A program made the translations under genes and the position numbers. Source: Thamnaconus septentrionalis (Eukaryota > Chordata > Actinopteri > Tetraodontiformes > Monacanthidae). From it: a DNA stretch of 64,000 nt. The notes beneath the pieces were generated by a model that saw only the letters and a program-made list of their open reading frames with translations, ran no database searches and was not told the DNA's origin. The DNA lies in the NCBI GenBank assembly GCA_009823395.1, contig CM020501.1:25319361-25383360 (forward strand), given 5' to 3'. Of the stretch, positions 1 to 13,400 are shown one piece after another; the stretch's first letter is position 1; the number at the start of each line of letters is the position of its first letter.

Positions 1-16
1 AGTGTCTGTGTTTCAG

Positions 17-2006
17 ACGGCCAGAGACGACTCGACGGTGACGCCTCAGAAACCCAGCAGCTGCATAGAAAACGCCCTCCACAAAGACGTGTTCGGCGTC
101 ATTTCCGGGACAGGTAATCCCCCTTTTTACACTCTTTTGGCGGGAGCCGCAACAAGCCGAATGACGTGCCAAATACACACTGCATGATTGGTTTTCTCCT
201 TTAAAAAAGGAACAAGACAACTAAGATTTTCACCGTATTTTCAGAGCGTTCTCTCCTGTCAAAGACAAAGAGGATGCGCATCCATTGCAAATTTACTCTG
301 AAACTCAACCAATGTTTTACATAAATATATATGTGTTTCTTTTCCGTCCCGCAGCTTCCCCGCACAGCTCCACTCCCAACATCAGCGCCGTTCACCACGC
401 CGACTCCCGAGGCTCCCTGATCTCCACCGACTCGGGAAACAGCCTGCTGGACAAGAGCAGCGACAAGACCAACTCCCTGGAGAAGGTAGACGACAAGTTC
501 AGCAAGTGGTGAAGGACACTCAGTGCACTTTCACATCTGGACTTTTAGTTTTCATCCTGGACTCTAGATTTAGCTGCACACATGCACATAGACACATACA
601 TTGAATTTCTTTTCTTTTCTTTTTTTAAACGTGGATTCCTTTTAGGCTCAATGATATAAGTACAGGGTATTTTGATTATTGTTATTGCCATTATTGTTAT
701 TATTGACATCCTTTTTGAAACCAGAAGCTCCGCCCATCGAGCCAACGGCAGTCAGTGGTTGGACACTTTTGGTAACTTTTGGTTATAAAGCCGAAAAAGA
801 CGGATAAATAAGGTATGTTTAGAGAAGCCACTTGCGGTGTCCTTCACTTCACGACTAAATGAAAATGAAATGAAAGATACTTTTTTAATCCCCATGGGGA
901 AATTGTTGTATCCAGCACCTCATCACACAAAAGCGCAGATAAAGCACATAAAACAAAACATAAAAACATCATCACATAAAAGCAAGTCAAATAAATTAGG
1001 CTCAAGATTTTAGCTTTAATAAGATTAGTAAGATTTACTTCTCTGAAAGGTCCAGTGTGTACAATTTGGCTTGATTTATATTCATAAGTCAAGCCAAAAA
1101 TATATTTTTATATATTTATATTGGTAAAAACTTAATATACTGACCGTAAATACGTGAATAAAAGTGTATATTTGCAGTACAATAAAAGTAATTTGGTTTT
1201 CCTACCCTTAGAACTTATGCACATATAACAATATACATGGAGCAGTCTTGCTCCTAGTTAGCTGCCATTTTGCGCCACCATTTTTTCAGGATGTCTCTCC
1301 TCTTCATCACTGCTTGTGTCGCCCTTCGTGGCAGTTGTTGAGAAACCAAGCATCACGTGACATGCTAGACCCTCCCAAAAAAAAAAACCCTTGGACATGA
1401 CAAATCCCGAGATCCCCCTGCTCCTCCTTCAAAGCCCTGTTCAATTCCATGTGGTCTGAATTCCAACCCCCCCACCCCCACTCCCCTCCTCCTCCAGTGC
1501 TCCCTCGCCCCTCCCCCACCTCCCTCTGTGACCCCCACTGCCCCCCCGCAGCCGCGGGACCGCTTTGCCAGGCGGCACACCGTCAACGTCCCGCCGCTGC
1601 CCTCTGAGCCTGCCGAGCCGGCGCCGACCCCAGGCCACATGGCCAAGCGCTTCACCATGGACTTCTCCCTCCTGTCCCCCCCTCTCCCCGAGGGGTCTGA
1701 GCCCCAGGGGGCCGCAGCGCCCAGGGAGGACGGACGACACTTGCCTATACAAGTATTCTGTTTGAGCCGTGCTCCTGACCCCCCCCAGTTCACACCGAAA
1801 GTGTCTGCGGCGCGTTCGCGGCCATTGAAGTCAGTGTGCGCGTTCCCACCACCAGGGGGCCACGCGGGTGTGTTTCAGAAGTGTCCCAGAAGCGTGAAAC
1901 CAACAACTGAAGATGCTGTGAAAAAATACACGACTGTTGTATTTTTCACGCTTCATGCGTGCTGACTGCATCAATCACAGCCAATAGAATCGTCTACCTA
2001 GTTTCC

Positions 2007-2063
<57 letters not shown>

Positions 2064-5000
2064 GCTATCTATCTAGTAGCTTGCTAGCTAGCTAGTATCT
2101 ACCTATCTAGTAGCTATCTATCTGTCTAGTCTCAGGTGTATCGGCAGGTAGAATGGTTCAGGCAGGAAGTCATTGATGTAAAAACTGTTGATCTGGTTGA
2201 TTTTCATCATAATATACAGTGTGGCTGCATTCAGTTTTTATATGTGCTGCTGTATTTTACTGTGAAACATCAACGTGTCATATCGGCTTCAACACTGGAC
2301 AGTTTGGCCGTTAAACCAGAGAGCAGATTTCACTTTAAATCTGAAACTATAACAAAAAAAACCCCCAAAAAACCGCATGTATGCTTTAAATACCTGCATT
2401 GTGTCCAGCCAGTTTGGTTTATTATTATTTTTTCTTTTTTTCCACACACATTGACACTTGAGGCACAGTTTGGACGGGTCAATGAGTTGTGTTTCACTGT
2501 CGTTTTCTTTGAAGACACGAGCCAAACTACCTCCTGGGTTGTCGCGGCATCTTGCCATTCTGGCCTGAACCGGTCGAGCTGCCGCGCTTACTGGACGCCA
2601 CACCGCTAGGAAACGTGCTTGCCGTGAGACAGCATGGCGCCGCAGACCCACCGCAGACGCACTGCAGACGCTTTGAGTGTGAACCAGCCTTTAGCTTCTC
2701 CTCCCCCAGAGACTTTTGGAGGTCTTTTGCGAGAGACTCCTTCTCTCCCACTCCTCTTTCAAGTGTGCTTTTGGCGCTATCTCTCCTTCTGTCCTTCCCT
2801 CCCTCCTTCCCTCGGATGTGGCAGACGAGTTCCTTCAAAACCGACATCTGAGGCCGCTATCTGGGAAGCGGCGCCTTCTGCTGCGGCGTGCTTCGAGAAA
2901 ATAAACAACAGCAAAAAAAGGAAAATCAGCTGTGACATTTATCTTCTCTGAAGTTCTGGGCTGGAGTGATGTTCTCTATCAGCGCACAGCTCACTCCCCA
3001 CGATAGTGAAACTATGCATCTTTCTTCTTGCCCTCCCTCCCCCCTCCAGAACCAGTGCGCGTCGGCGCTCGGCAGCGCCGTGCTGCGCTGCGACAAGCTG
3101 GACCGGGACGAGATCAAGAACCTCCTCATGTGCTTCCTGCACATCCTCAAGAGCATGTCGGAGGGTAGGACGGGCGGTTGGCGCACAAACACGCACGCAC
3201 GCACCCAGCGCGGCTCTCCCTCTCTCACCCTTTTCTCCCTCTCTCACCCTTTTCTCCCTCTCTCACCCTTTTCTCCCCATTTCGTCACCCCTCCTCCCCC
3301 TTAGAGGCCCTTTTTGCATACTGGAACAAAGCGGCGCCGTCGGAGCTGATGGACTTCTTCACATTAGTAGAGTGAGAACAACTGCACTGACTTCTTACAA
3401 TTATTCACATTAAAAAAAAAACAACAATAACTTTTTCGACAATGACTTCTTCAGTGTTTTGTACTAATTTAATCATACGGTACAGTGATATTTCTCCCCT
3501 TCACTTGTAGAGTCTGCCTTCATCAGTTCAAGTACATGGGGAAGAGGTTCATCGTCAGGTAGAGTGTTTTGCATATTTGACTCTTTTTAAACTTGAAAGT
3601 CCCATTTTTTTGATGCAATTTCTTTTTTTTTCATCCCAGACTCAAGATGAGGAAGATTATTTAAAACAAACAAACAAACAAACAAAAACCCCAGCATATT
3701 TAGCTCTCTGTTTACATGCACTCTTTGAAAAATGCTGTTTTAGCTCCCTGCTAAAAAAAAAAGCAGCATTCTACCTTCAGCGTGTTTTGAAGGGTGCCGT
3801 TGACTGTGCGTTAAGATGGGCGGAGTCAGAGTGACGTCACCCGTCAGTTTGCGAATCCCTGTTTTAAAGTCCGGAGGTTTTTTTGTTATGGTCGGCGCCA
3901 TCTAGAGTTTCCGGTTGGTTTTAAAACTGGATGATATTATGTATTACGATGTTTGGGTGGTACTGGAGATTTTGGACAGAGCAGGCGTTTGGCTGGGAGT
4001 GCCAAACACTTAGCCAGATAGAAGTTCCCCCTTGTGACATCACAAAGGGATGGGAGCAGTAAAAAAAACAAAACCGGAGGTATAGATGAAAAGTAAGGAT
4101 GGCCTGGCATTGAGATGTTCACTGACTGTCCAGAAAATGCTGATGGAGTGAATTTTGCCTCACATGGGATCTTTGAACTAACTCTCTTGATAGAAAAAAA
4201 AAAAAAGATTCTGTGCTACGATGAGACTCTTAACTCCGACAGCCTTCTAACCCCTTTCTATCTTTGCTTTGTCGTCTCACCTGTAACACCGCTGCAAAGT
4301 TGTATTGTGGGTAATGTGGCTGCCCCGGGCCCCTCCTGCATGATGGGTAAGAGACCCGCTGACGGAAGCATTGCATAATTGAACCGCGCGACGCCGCTGC
4401 CCACCAGATTCATCTTTCATTCAGCCGCCTGTCGTTCCCTTTCCTTAACCACAGTAACCACCTCTCGCTCACGCTAAGTGAGGTTTTGCGCGGCGCAGCC
4501 AGGCGAACCTCTCCAACCACTGCTGCTCTCTCTCCCCTCCAACAGGAGCCAGGACGGGGCCGGGTACGCGGCGGCCGACAGGAAGTCTCTGACCATGCCC
4601 GTCTCTCGCAACAGGGCGGGGTTACTCCACGCCCGCCTGCAGCAGCTGGGGAGCCTGGAGAACGCACACACCTTCAACAGCAGTGAGTTGCTCAAATCGC
4701 CACACAGGCCAAGGAAGAAAAAAAAAATAAGGAGTACGAGTCACATGGAGCTGGGAATCAACCAGCTCGCTCTCGTGATTTCAAAGCTAAGGGAATCAGA
4801 GTCTGTTTTGTTGGCCCAGCGTGTTGGCTGAGAGAGGGAAAGTGAGAGCGTTGATTTAATTTGAGGACTGTAAAATGTGAGGATGTTATAGTCAAAAATA
4901 TGTTTACTTTTAAAAGTCATTAGAAAATGACGGGATGAGAGAAAATGATAACAAGTTTATTTTTTTATCTTTTAGTGTGATTTTTTTTAATTATCTTTAT

Positions 5001-5989
5001 CATATATATATATATATATATATATATGCAAATACTGTCACACTGCAACACTCAACCATTAGGTCTAACTGATTAAAATCCATACACTGAAAACTTATCA
5101 TTCATTCATTTTTTTTATTTTTTCATTTTCATTTTTAAGCCTTAAAAAAAGACATTGGTCTTTTACTGACCTCCAGTGGCGCTGCTTGGGAACTGCAACG
5201 ACTGAAAACACTGACTGGTTAAATTCGTGGTTAAACATATTGACACTGCAAATATTTGTATTCTAATCCTTTACTCAGCATTCCGATCAACAAGACCACG
5301 TCCTCTTGTGAGAGGGGAAAAAAAATTCTGCTTTTATACCACATACTTCTCGTTCTCGACCTCTGACCTTTCTGTCTGCTACTCCCACCACAGTGTACCC
5401 CCACACGGAGGCGGACGTGAGCAGCCAGTGCCTGCTGGAGGCCAACGTGTCGACGGAGGTCTGCCTGACCGTGCTGGACACGCTCAGCATCTTCATCCAG
5501 GGATTCAAGGTAAGCGACCAACCCGACACTTCGGCGCCCCCCACCCCTGCCGCAAGAACTGTGTTGGCTGACAGCTGATGGTCCGTCGGTGCCACCTGCA
5601 GACGCAGCTGAACTCGGACCTGGGCCACAACCCCCTGATGAAGAAGGTGTTCCAGGTGCACCTGTGCTTCCTGCGCATCCCCCAGTCGGAGGCGGCGCTC
5701 AAGCAAGTCTTCACCTCCCTCAGGACTTTCATCTACAAGGTAAAATATAAATATATACACACATATATATATATTTATATATATGTGCATATTATATACA
5801 TATACATATATATATATATATATATACCTATATGTATATATACAGTATATATGTGTGTATGTATGTATACATATATATGTATGTGTGTGTGTGTTTATAT
5901 ATGTTTATATATATGTATATATATATACTGTATATGTATGTAGGTGTGTATGTATGTATATGTGCGCGTATATATACATATATACATAT

Positions 5990-6035
<46 letters not shown>

Positions 6036-9000
6036 ATATACATACTGTATATATGATGAATGTTGTTTGTCATGTCTATGTCCTTCTATAATGTGTAATG
6101 GCCTTTTTAAGTAAGTACTCGGGATCTGAAATACACATAAGTACTTGTACTCTACTCCTGTAAAAAAAAAAGTTGTATCAATGCATCCCTAAAATGCTTT
6201 TATATTAAAAAAAACTTGAACGCATGAATGGCGAAGAAAATCAGAGCCTTTGTGTCCCTCAGTTCCCCTGCACCTTCTTCGACGGCCGCGCCGACATGTG
6301 CGCCTCGCTGTGCTACGAGATCCTCAAGTGCTGCAACTCCAAGCTGAGCTCCATCCGCAGCGACGCCGCCCACCTCCTCTACTTCCTCATGAAGAGCAAC
6401 TTCGACTACACGGGCCGGCGCTCCTTCGTCCGAACGCACCTGCAGGTCAGCGTGCTTCCCTCTCACCTTTATTTCAGGACAACCCGAGCGTTCAGAGATC
6501 AGAGATGTTGCAGTGATGAATTGAATTGAAACAGAGAACATATTCAAGGTTTTCTCTTTGGAACAAATAAACACTCAAAAACATACTGTTTATAATCATT
6601 TACATTTTGTTTTTTTTTGTTTTTTTTAATTCAGTTTTAACATTTTGACTGCATACGTAAACTGTACGTTTCAAATAATCCAAGTGCTGTGGTGACCAAG
6701 CTTTTAATATTTTCTGTGACAGAATACAAAACTGCAACTTTGTCTTTGTCTGCCTGGACTTCTGTTCCATTACATGACATTTGATTTGTCAATTGACTCC
6801 AAACGCACATTACAAAACATGGCTGCGTCCCAGGAAACGCTCGTCATGAAAGAAATGCACTTTGCAGTTTGACTGTGAAACATCCCTGACAAAGTACTGC
6901 ACTGTATGGCTGGATTCTAACATTTGTGAGAGGGTGTTGGATGCACGTGTGGCAGGAAAAGCAGGGCCGTGCTTTCTGAAGCCAGTCAAAGTTGGCAGTG
7001 CAGGTCATCATAATAATAAAGTGCGATTTGTCATAAATGTCATCTTGGTTCCTGTTTTTTTCCATCCAGGTGGTCATCGCTGTGAGTCAGCTGATCGCCG
7101 ACGTCATCGGCATCGGGGGGACCCGTTTCCAGCAGTCCCTCTCCATCATCAACAACTGCGCCAACAGCGACAAGACCATCAAAGTGAGAGGAGCCGCCCT
7201 GCTGGCCTTTTGGTTCCGACTCTGTGACGACGGATCTCGATTCTAAATGAAACTTTTGTTTGTTTGTTTGAGCAGCACACGGCGTTCCCGTCGGACGTGA
7301 AGGACCTGACCAAGCGCATCCGCACGGTGCTGATGGCCACGGAGCAGATGAAGGAGCACGAGAACGACCCGGAGATGCTGGTGGACCTCCAGTACAGCCT
7401 GGCCAAGTCCTACACCAGCACGCCGGAGCTGCGCAAGACCTGGCTGGACAGCATGGCTCGCATCCACAACAAGAACGGAGACCTCTCGGAGGTGCGCGCA
7501 CGTTGCTCCGACCTCCACTTTGCCGCCACCGCCAGCTGCGGTGGCGGTGGTGGCAATCAAAGCAATCAAAGATTCTTTGATTGCTTTGTCAATGTATTAC
7601 GGACACCGGCGGCGTGCCTTTAACTTCTCTCTTCCTCCTCCCCTCCCCCCGCAGGCTGCCATGTGCTACGTGCACGTTGCCGCCCTGGTGGCTGAGTACC
7701 TTTGGAGAAAAGGTGAGACGGGTCCGGGGGCCGGGTAGCCGCGATCACGGTTTACAACCCGCACAATAACAGCTGCTGAACATTTGATCCCATCCTTCCA
7801 ACACTTTTACAATGTGGATTTTTATGGCCCCGCAAAGATTTACAGCTCAGTGCCATAAAGACGCAACTGAGAATCAGAGGATGAAGAAACCCGATTAACA
7901 TTTGATTTCTTCCGAGTCTTATTAAGTGATTAAGAACACTTTTAGGCGACTCTGACCCAATTAGTTGCGCAATTGACACGCATTAGAATTTAAGAAAACG
8001 ACGGAGAGTTGGACCTCAACTGAATATGAGGGAAATTATGTTGCAACACCGCAGCATTTTGTCAGTTGTCAGCATGTGGGATTTGTTGGGGGCCCACCCG
8101 CACCTTTGGCACATGAGCGCGCCTCTTCATCCTCAGCCCAAGCGCTCGTCCAAGGGTCATCGCCATTAAACGTTCTTCAGATAAGATCTCGCCGCACGTC
8201 CCCTCGGGGAAGTGGGGGACTTTGGAGCCCTGAGGAGGAGCCTTGCATAATGTGGCAGGACTTTCCCAGTCTTTGGTTTCGGGTCAGCTGGGGTCACGTG
8301 CCGTCGCTTCTTCTTGTGCGCTTCATCTGCAAGTCGGAAGCTGAGACACTTTCACCGCACTCGCTGAGGTCCTTCAGCCCTAACTGTGTCTGATTTAGTT
8401 AGCTAGTTAGTTAGTTAGTTCACTGCACTTGCTGGGGTCTTTCATCTGTAACTGTGTCTAATGTATTTAGTTAGTTAGTTAGCTAGCTAGCTAGTTTGCT
8501 GCACTTGCTAAGGTCCTTCAGCTGTAATTGTGTCTAATGTATTTATTTATTTATTTATTTAGTTAGTTAGTTTGCTTCACTTGCTGAGGTCCTCCAGCCA
8601 TAACTGTGTCTAATGTATTTATTTAGTTATTTAGCTAGCTAGCTAGTTAGTTAGTTAGTTGCATGCAAATTATCCTAATTATAATTTTTCGTTCAATTAA
8701 ATATTTGCACCTAGTTGATGTTGCCGTTGACTGACTGAACTTTTTTTTTTATATATATATTTTTATGTGTACTTCGCAGTGCAAAGCCTATTCCAAACAT
8801 TCAACAGGCATCATTAAGATGAAGAATAAGGCCTTTATAGTAGCTCAGCTAAAGGCTAGCCGTGGCTACTGTGCGACTTAGCCCTTTATGGCCAGTAGTC
8901 AGCTTAGGTTCCCTGAGTTTACATAGTGCCGAATGGACTTTCGACATCGTACAAAAGCGCAAAACAAGACAGTGCTGGCTCTGAGAAAGAGCAACGGTAA

Positions 9001-10452
9001 AATCCAAAAAACAATATAAAATAATAATTAGAAAATAATGGAAAATATTGATATAGCACTGAAGTGGCGTTGTTACTTGCGAGTGCATGTACGTGTCGTG
9101 TGTGTTATGAAAACAGTGAAGTGCGGGTCTGCTATCAGTCTGAGATACTGTCGCCTCTGTCTAATGACGCCGGCAAAACAGGAGTGAAATCCAGCAGTTC
9201 ACTATCAGCACCGTTGCCCTCGTGGCTGTAATAAGTAATAGTACATGGCACAACATGCATCGACTCTTCAACACAATTCGCGTGAGCTCCGCAGGCCACT
9301 CCTCACATTAGCTGTGTTTCATTACCCCTAGAATTGCACAAAACCTAAATATCGCAATAAAAAACTATTAATGGAAACGCCTAAACTTGGAAAAACCTCT
9401 CAAATATGGCTAAAAGGTTTTGACGCTCTCATGAGGCGGCTTTTCAGACATATCCATATAGAGGTATATCGCAAAAGTGTCATGGAAACACTTTTTTCAC
9501 AATTACACGTCAGCGGACCTGACGTACGGGGTCACATGACCAGTTTACTGATGGGGTCTCGTGGGACGAGATTTGACGAGTATTACTGCTTATGCGCTTC
9601 ACACCATTCAAAGGAAACACCTGCAAATCACAATTGTACTTTGTCGAAATTTCAGAAATATTGTTTTTTTATTTGGTGAAAAACTGCCATGGAAAGCCAG
9701 CTGCTGATGGCTCTCTCTGTCTGCTCGCTCAGGAATGTTCCGGCAGGGCTGTTCGTCCTTCCGCGTCATCACGCCCAACATCGACGAGGAGGCCGCCATG
9801 ATGGAGGATGTGGGGATGCAAGACGTCCACTTCAATGAGGTGCGCCCGCGCTCAATAGCATGGCGGCTGTCATTAGCACGCCCCCTTCTGGCCGCCTCGC
9901 TGTTCTGTGGGTGAATGCAACCTGACTACCCTGACTTTTATTGAAAGGTCCAGTGTTTAATATTTGGCTTGATTTATGATTGTTACATTGCTCCAAGTTC
10001 AATATACTTACCATAAATACATTCATTAAAGTGTATGATCGTAGTCCAACAAAAGTAATTTGGTTTTCCTACCAATAGAACATTATATATTTATTTCATT
10101 TGCGCTCCCATCTGGCTGAAAAGTCAAAGTTGAGCTCATATTCTCACGCTCGTACCGCCGGCCGACGCCATTAAACCGCTGTGAAACTGAAAGTGAAGAC
10201 AATTTTGCGAGCGTTTACGAGTCGGTCAACAAGCGGGTGCATTTACTTCTCCATCTGCTTGGGGTTGAGGAGGCGGCAGCATTTTCTCTTTACGAGCCGG
10301 ATCGTCCCTCAATAAAACAACCGGAGCCATTTCCACCCACGTCCGCCGTCTTCACGGGCGCATTAAGCTCTGTAATCTATAATTGGACTCGGCCGCAGCC
10401 TTGTAAACACATACGGGGACTCACTGAAAGCTCTTTTATTTTTCAATGTCTA

Positions 10453-10493
<41 letters not shown>

Positions 10494-13400
10494 CGTGTGT
10501 GTGTGTGTGTGTGTCTGTGTGTGTTTTCAGGAGGTGCTAATGGAGCTGCTGGAGGAGTGTGCTGACGGCTTGTGGAAGGCGGAGCGTTACGAGCTCATCG
10601 CTGACGTGTACAGGCTCATCATCCCCATCTACGAGCAGCGCCGGGACTTTGAGGTAGAGAGTCGCTGCAAACGTAGGCACACAATCCATACGTTACCACT
10701 TAGGACGTAACGGAAAAAAAACCAAAGGACGTTAAAAGCTAGTGTGTAAACCAGGCATGGGCGCAAACTACCGGCCCGGGGGCTGTAAGTGGAGCCGTTA
10801 GGCTTTTTAATCTGGCCCGCCAAACTTGAAGAAATGATATCAATAGTAAATAAGTCCTAAAATAGCTGCATTTCATCCATTTTTTTTCACCGTTTTAAGA
10901 GTCATTTCAATAAAGAGCTACATACAGATATTTTGTTTTTGATGCTTTGGTTAATTTTCAATAGACATTAAAGTGACATGTTTTCTAAACATCCCATGAT
11001 ATATCTTTTCCTCCTATGAGGTGGCTCACCAAAACACTCCATCCATCTGCTGCTGCTCCGGCCCCTCCGTCACATTTTAGAACCCACTGTGGCCCCACCA
11101 GTCAAAAACTTTGCCGTCCCCTGGTGTAAACTGAGTGGCATTTTGGAGACGTCACTTCGTCAAACCTTGATTTCCTTCTATCCATCAATCCTCCCACTGC
11201 AGCTGAGATGGTGATTTATCCATCTGTCTTGCTAGACATACAAATCTAAACGCAGAGTGGTGAAACTATTGACCATATTCAAAGACGGGCGGCGCTTCCG
11301 GTTTCAAAAAGGAGGACGACATAGAAGTGCCCAAAACATGCAATCTACCATTTGGTCTGCAGGGGCCGGCAAAAATCATTGCAAAAAAAATTACACACAT
11401 GAAAATAGAGAAATGTCCTGGTTTCAAAACAAACTCAAGATGGCGCTGAGCGTGAAACCAGTCTCTCAACTTTGTGACATCGCGAAAGGCCGAGCGCCAA
11501 AGGTCTGTGTTTCAACTGGCCCTCACTGATAAGCGTGGCAAGCATGTGTAGAAACACAAATCATTTAATTATAATTATATTAAATTGTAAGCAATTAATT
11601 GCCTTGCTATCTTTATTGCGCTTGAAATGAGGGTAAGTGTAGCGTTTAACAACAGAGAACTGACAGTTCAAGTAAACGGATAAACTTCATTTTTCTTAAC
11701 CCTTTAAGTGCCAGAATTTTTTCAAGAAAATATTAAATTTTGATATCAAGATTTCAAATGGCTGTGACTTGAAATTGGTTAAAGATAAAGTCATACTGTA
11801 ATTGAGAAAAACCCAAACTTTGTGAAATAAGTAAATCTTTGTTTGTTTGTTTGTTTTTGTATTGTGTCAGATGTCAGGGATCTGTATGTCAGTCTCCACA
11901 ATACCCCACAGGCTCATCAAAATATTTTATCCACTTTTGATAATTTTCCACATATCTCAAACAGACCCAGCCATCATCACTGTAATTTACAGGGTGACCG
12001 CGAACATCCCTGCTGCCTCCACCGGCACTGGCTGGGCGTTTCCTCCCACAGCTTCTACCACGTTGATCACTAATTCCCCGCGCCCTCCGTCACCATTAGC
12101 GGTGTTTTGAGCACTCCTGCTTCCCCCACCACGTCCCCTCATCCTCATTCGCCGATTACTCCCACTACACCCCGGCCACGCTGAGGCGAAGCATGTGCTG
12201 CTTGGTGACTGTCGTGTCGCATGGACTCGCTGCCGCTGCGTAACTAAAGACGCACCGGCAGACTCGCTCTCACGGGACGACTGAACATCATCGTCAGAGT
12301 GCGAATATTCCTCTTCGGAAATTTGAGTCAGCCATTACTTGACGAAATACTTTGTCAACGAACAAACCTCTCGGCGATGTATTCTCGGTAAAATTCGCTG
12401 TCTTTCTCTCCGCTCCCACTACAACCACTTCCTCGTCTCCTCGACTGAGGCGGGCTTTCTCTCTCTTTATACTCCAAAATCTGAATATGAACACCCCCAC
12501 AAATGCTGCTCAGATTGAAGCCACAGGTGTCTGCCATCTCCTGGTGTAAAGTGGAAACTACTTTTAGCACCATATATGCCGCTATGGCCTGTTTAATTCA
12601 GCAATGACGCTTGTCGCAATTTTGCGACCATGGCGCCTAAAGGGTTAATATATATGACACAATTTGGTCCGAAATATTTTATTTATATATATAGATATAT
12701 ATACACGACCAGTCAGAAGTACTTTCTGCACTGCAGATAGATACTGAAGACATCTGAGCAAGATATATGTAATTATGCAGCAAAGAAAAAACATGTTAAA
12801 TAACTCTAAACATACTTTTTAATGAATTTCAAATGAAAATGTGTTTGAGTTATTTTACACTTTCATTGTTTCCTCCATAACTCGCTATGTTCATGTGTTC
12901 ATGTAGTTTTGATGCCTTCAGTGAGAAACTGCAATGTCAATCGTCATGAGAATGAAAGAAAAGACATTGAATTCATAGTGTGTGTCCAAACTTTTGACTG
13001 GTGGTGTATATATATATACATTTCCTTTCTTTACGAGCTAGCTACATTGCTCATTCTTGCGTTTTTTTTTTTTTTTTTTGCGGAGCAGAAACTGACGCAC
13101 CTGTACGACACGCTGCACCGCGCCTACACCAAAGTGATGGAGGTGATGCACTCGGGCAAGAGGCTGCTGGGCACCTACTTCAGAGTGGCCTTCTTCGGAC
13201 AGGTGAGCCAAAGGTCCTGGACGCGTCTCAGCAATTCACTTCCACCAAAGCGTGACTGCCAAGTGTAACTAAAGCGCATTAGCATTAGCCCAGCTGGCTT
13301 GCCACTCCTCTTTGTGACAACACTTTCTCTCCTCTTCCTCCTCTTCCTCTTCCTCCTCCTCCCTCCAAGGCCGCGGTAAGTGTGCGAGGCACGAGCAACG

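Noticed and set aside
1365..1793. 142-codon minus-strand frame
   Set aside because: Shadow of the GC-rich candidate dock9 exon on the other strand; Gly/Arg-rich and without splice or family evidence.
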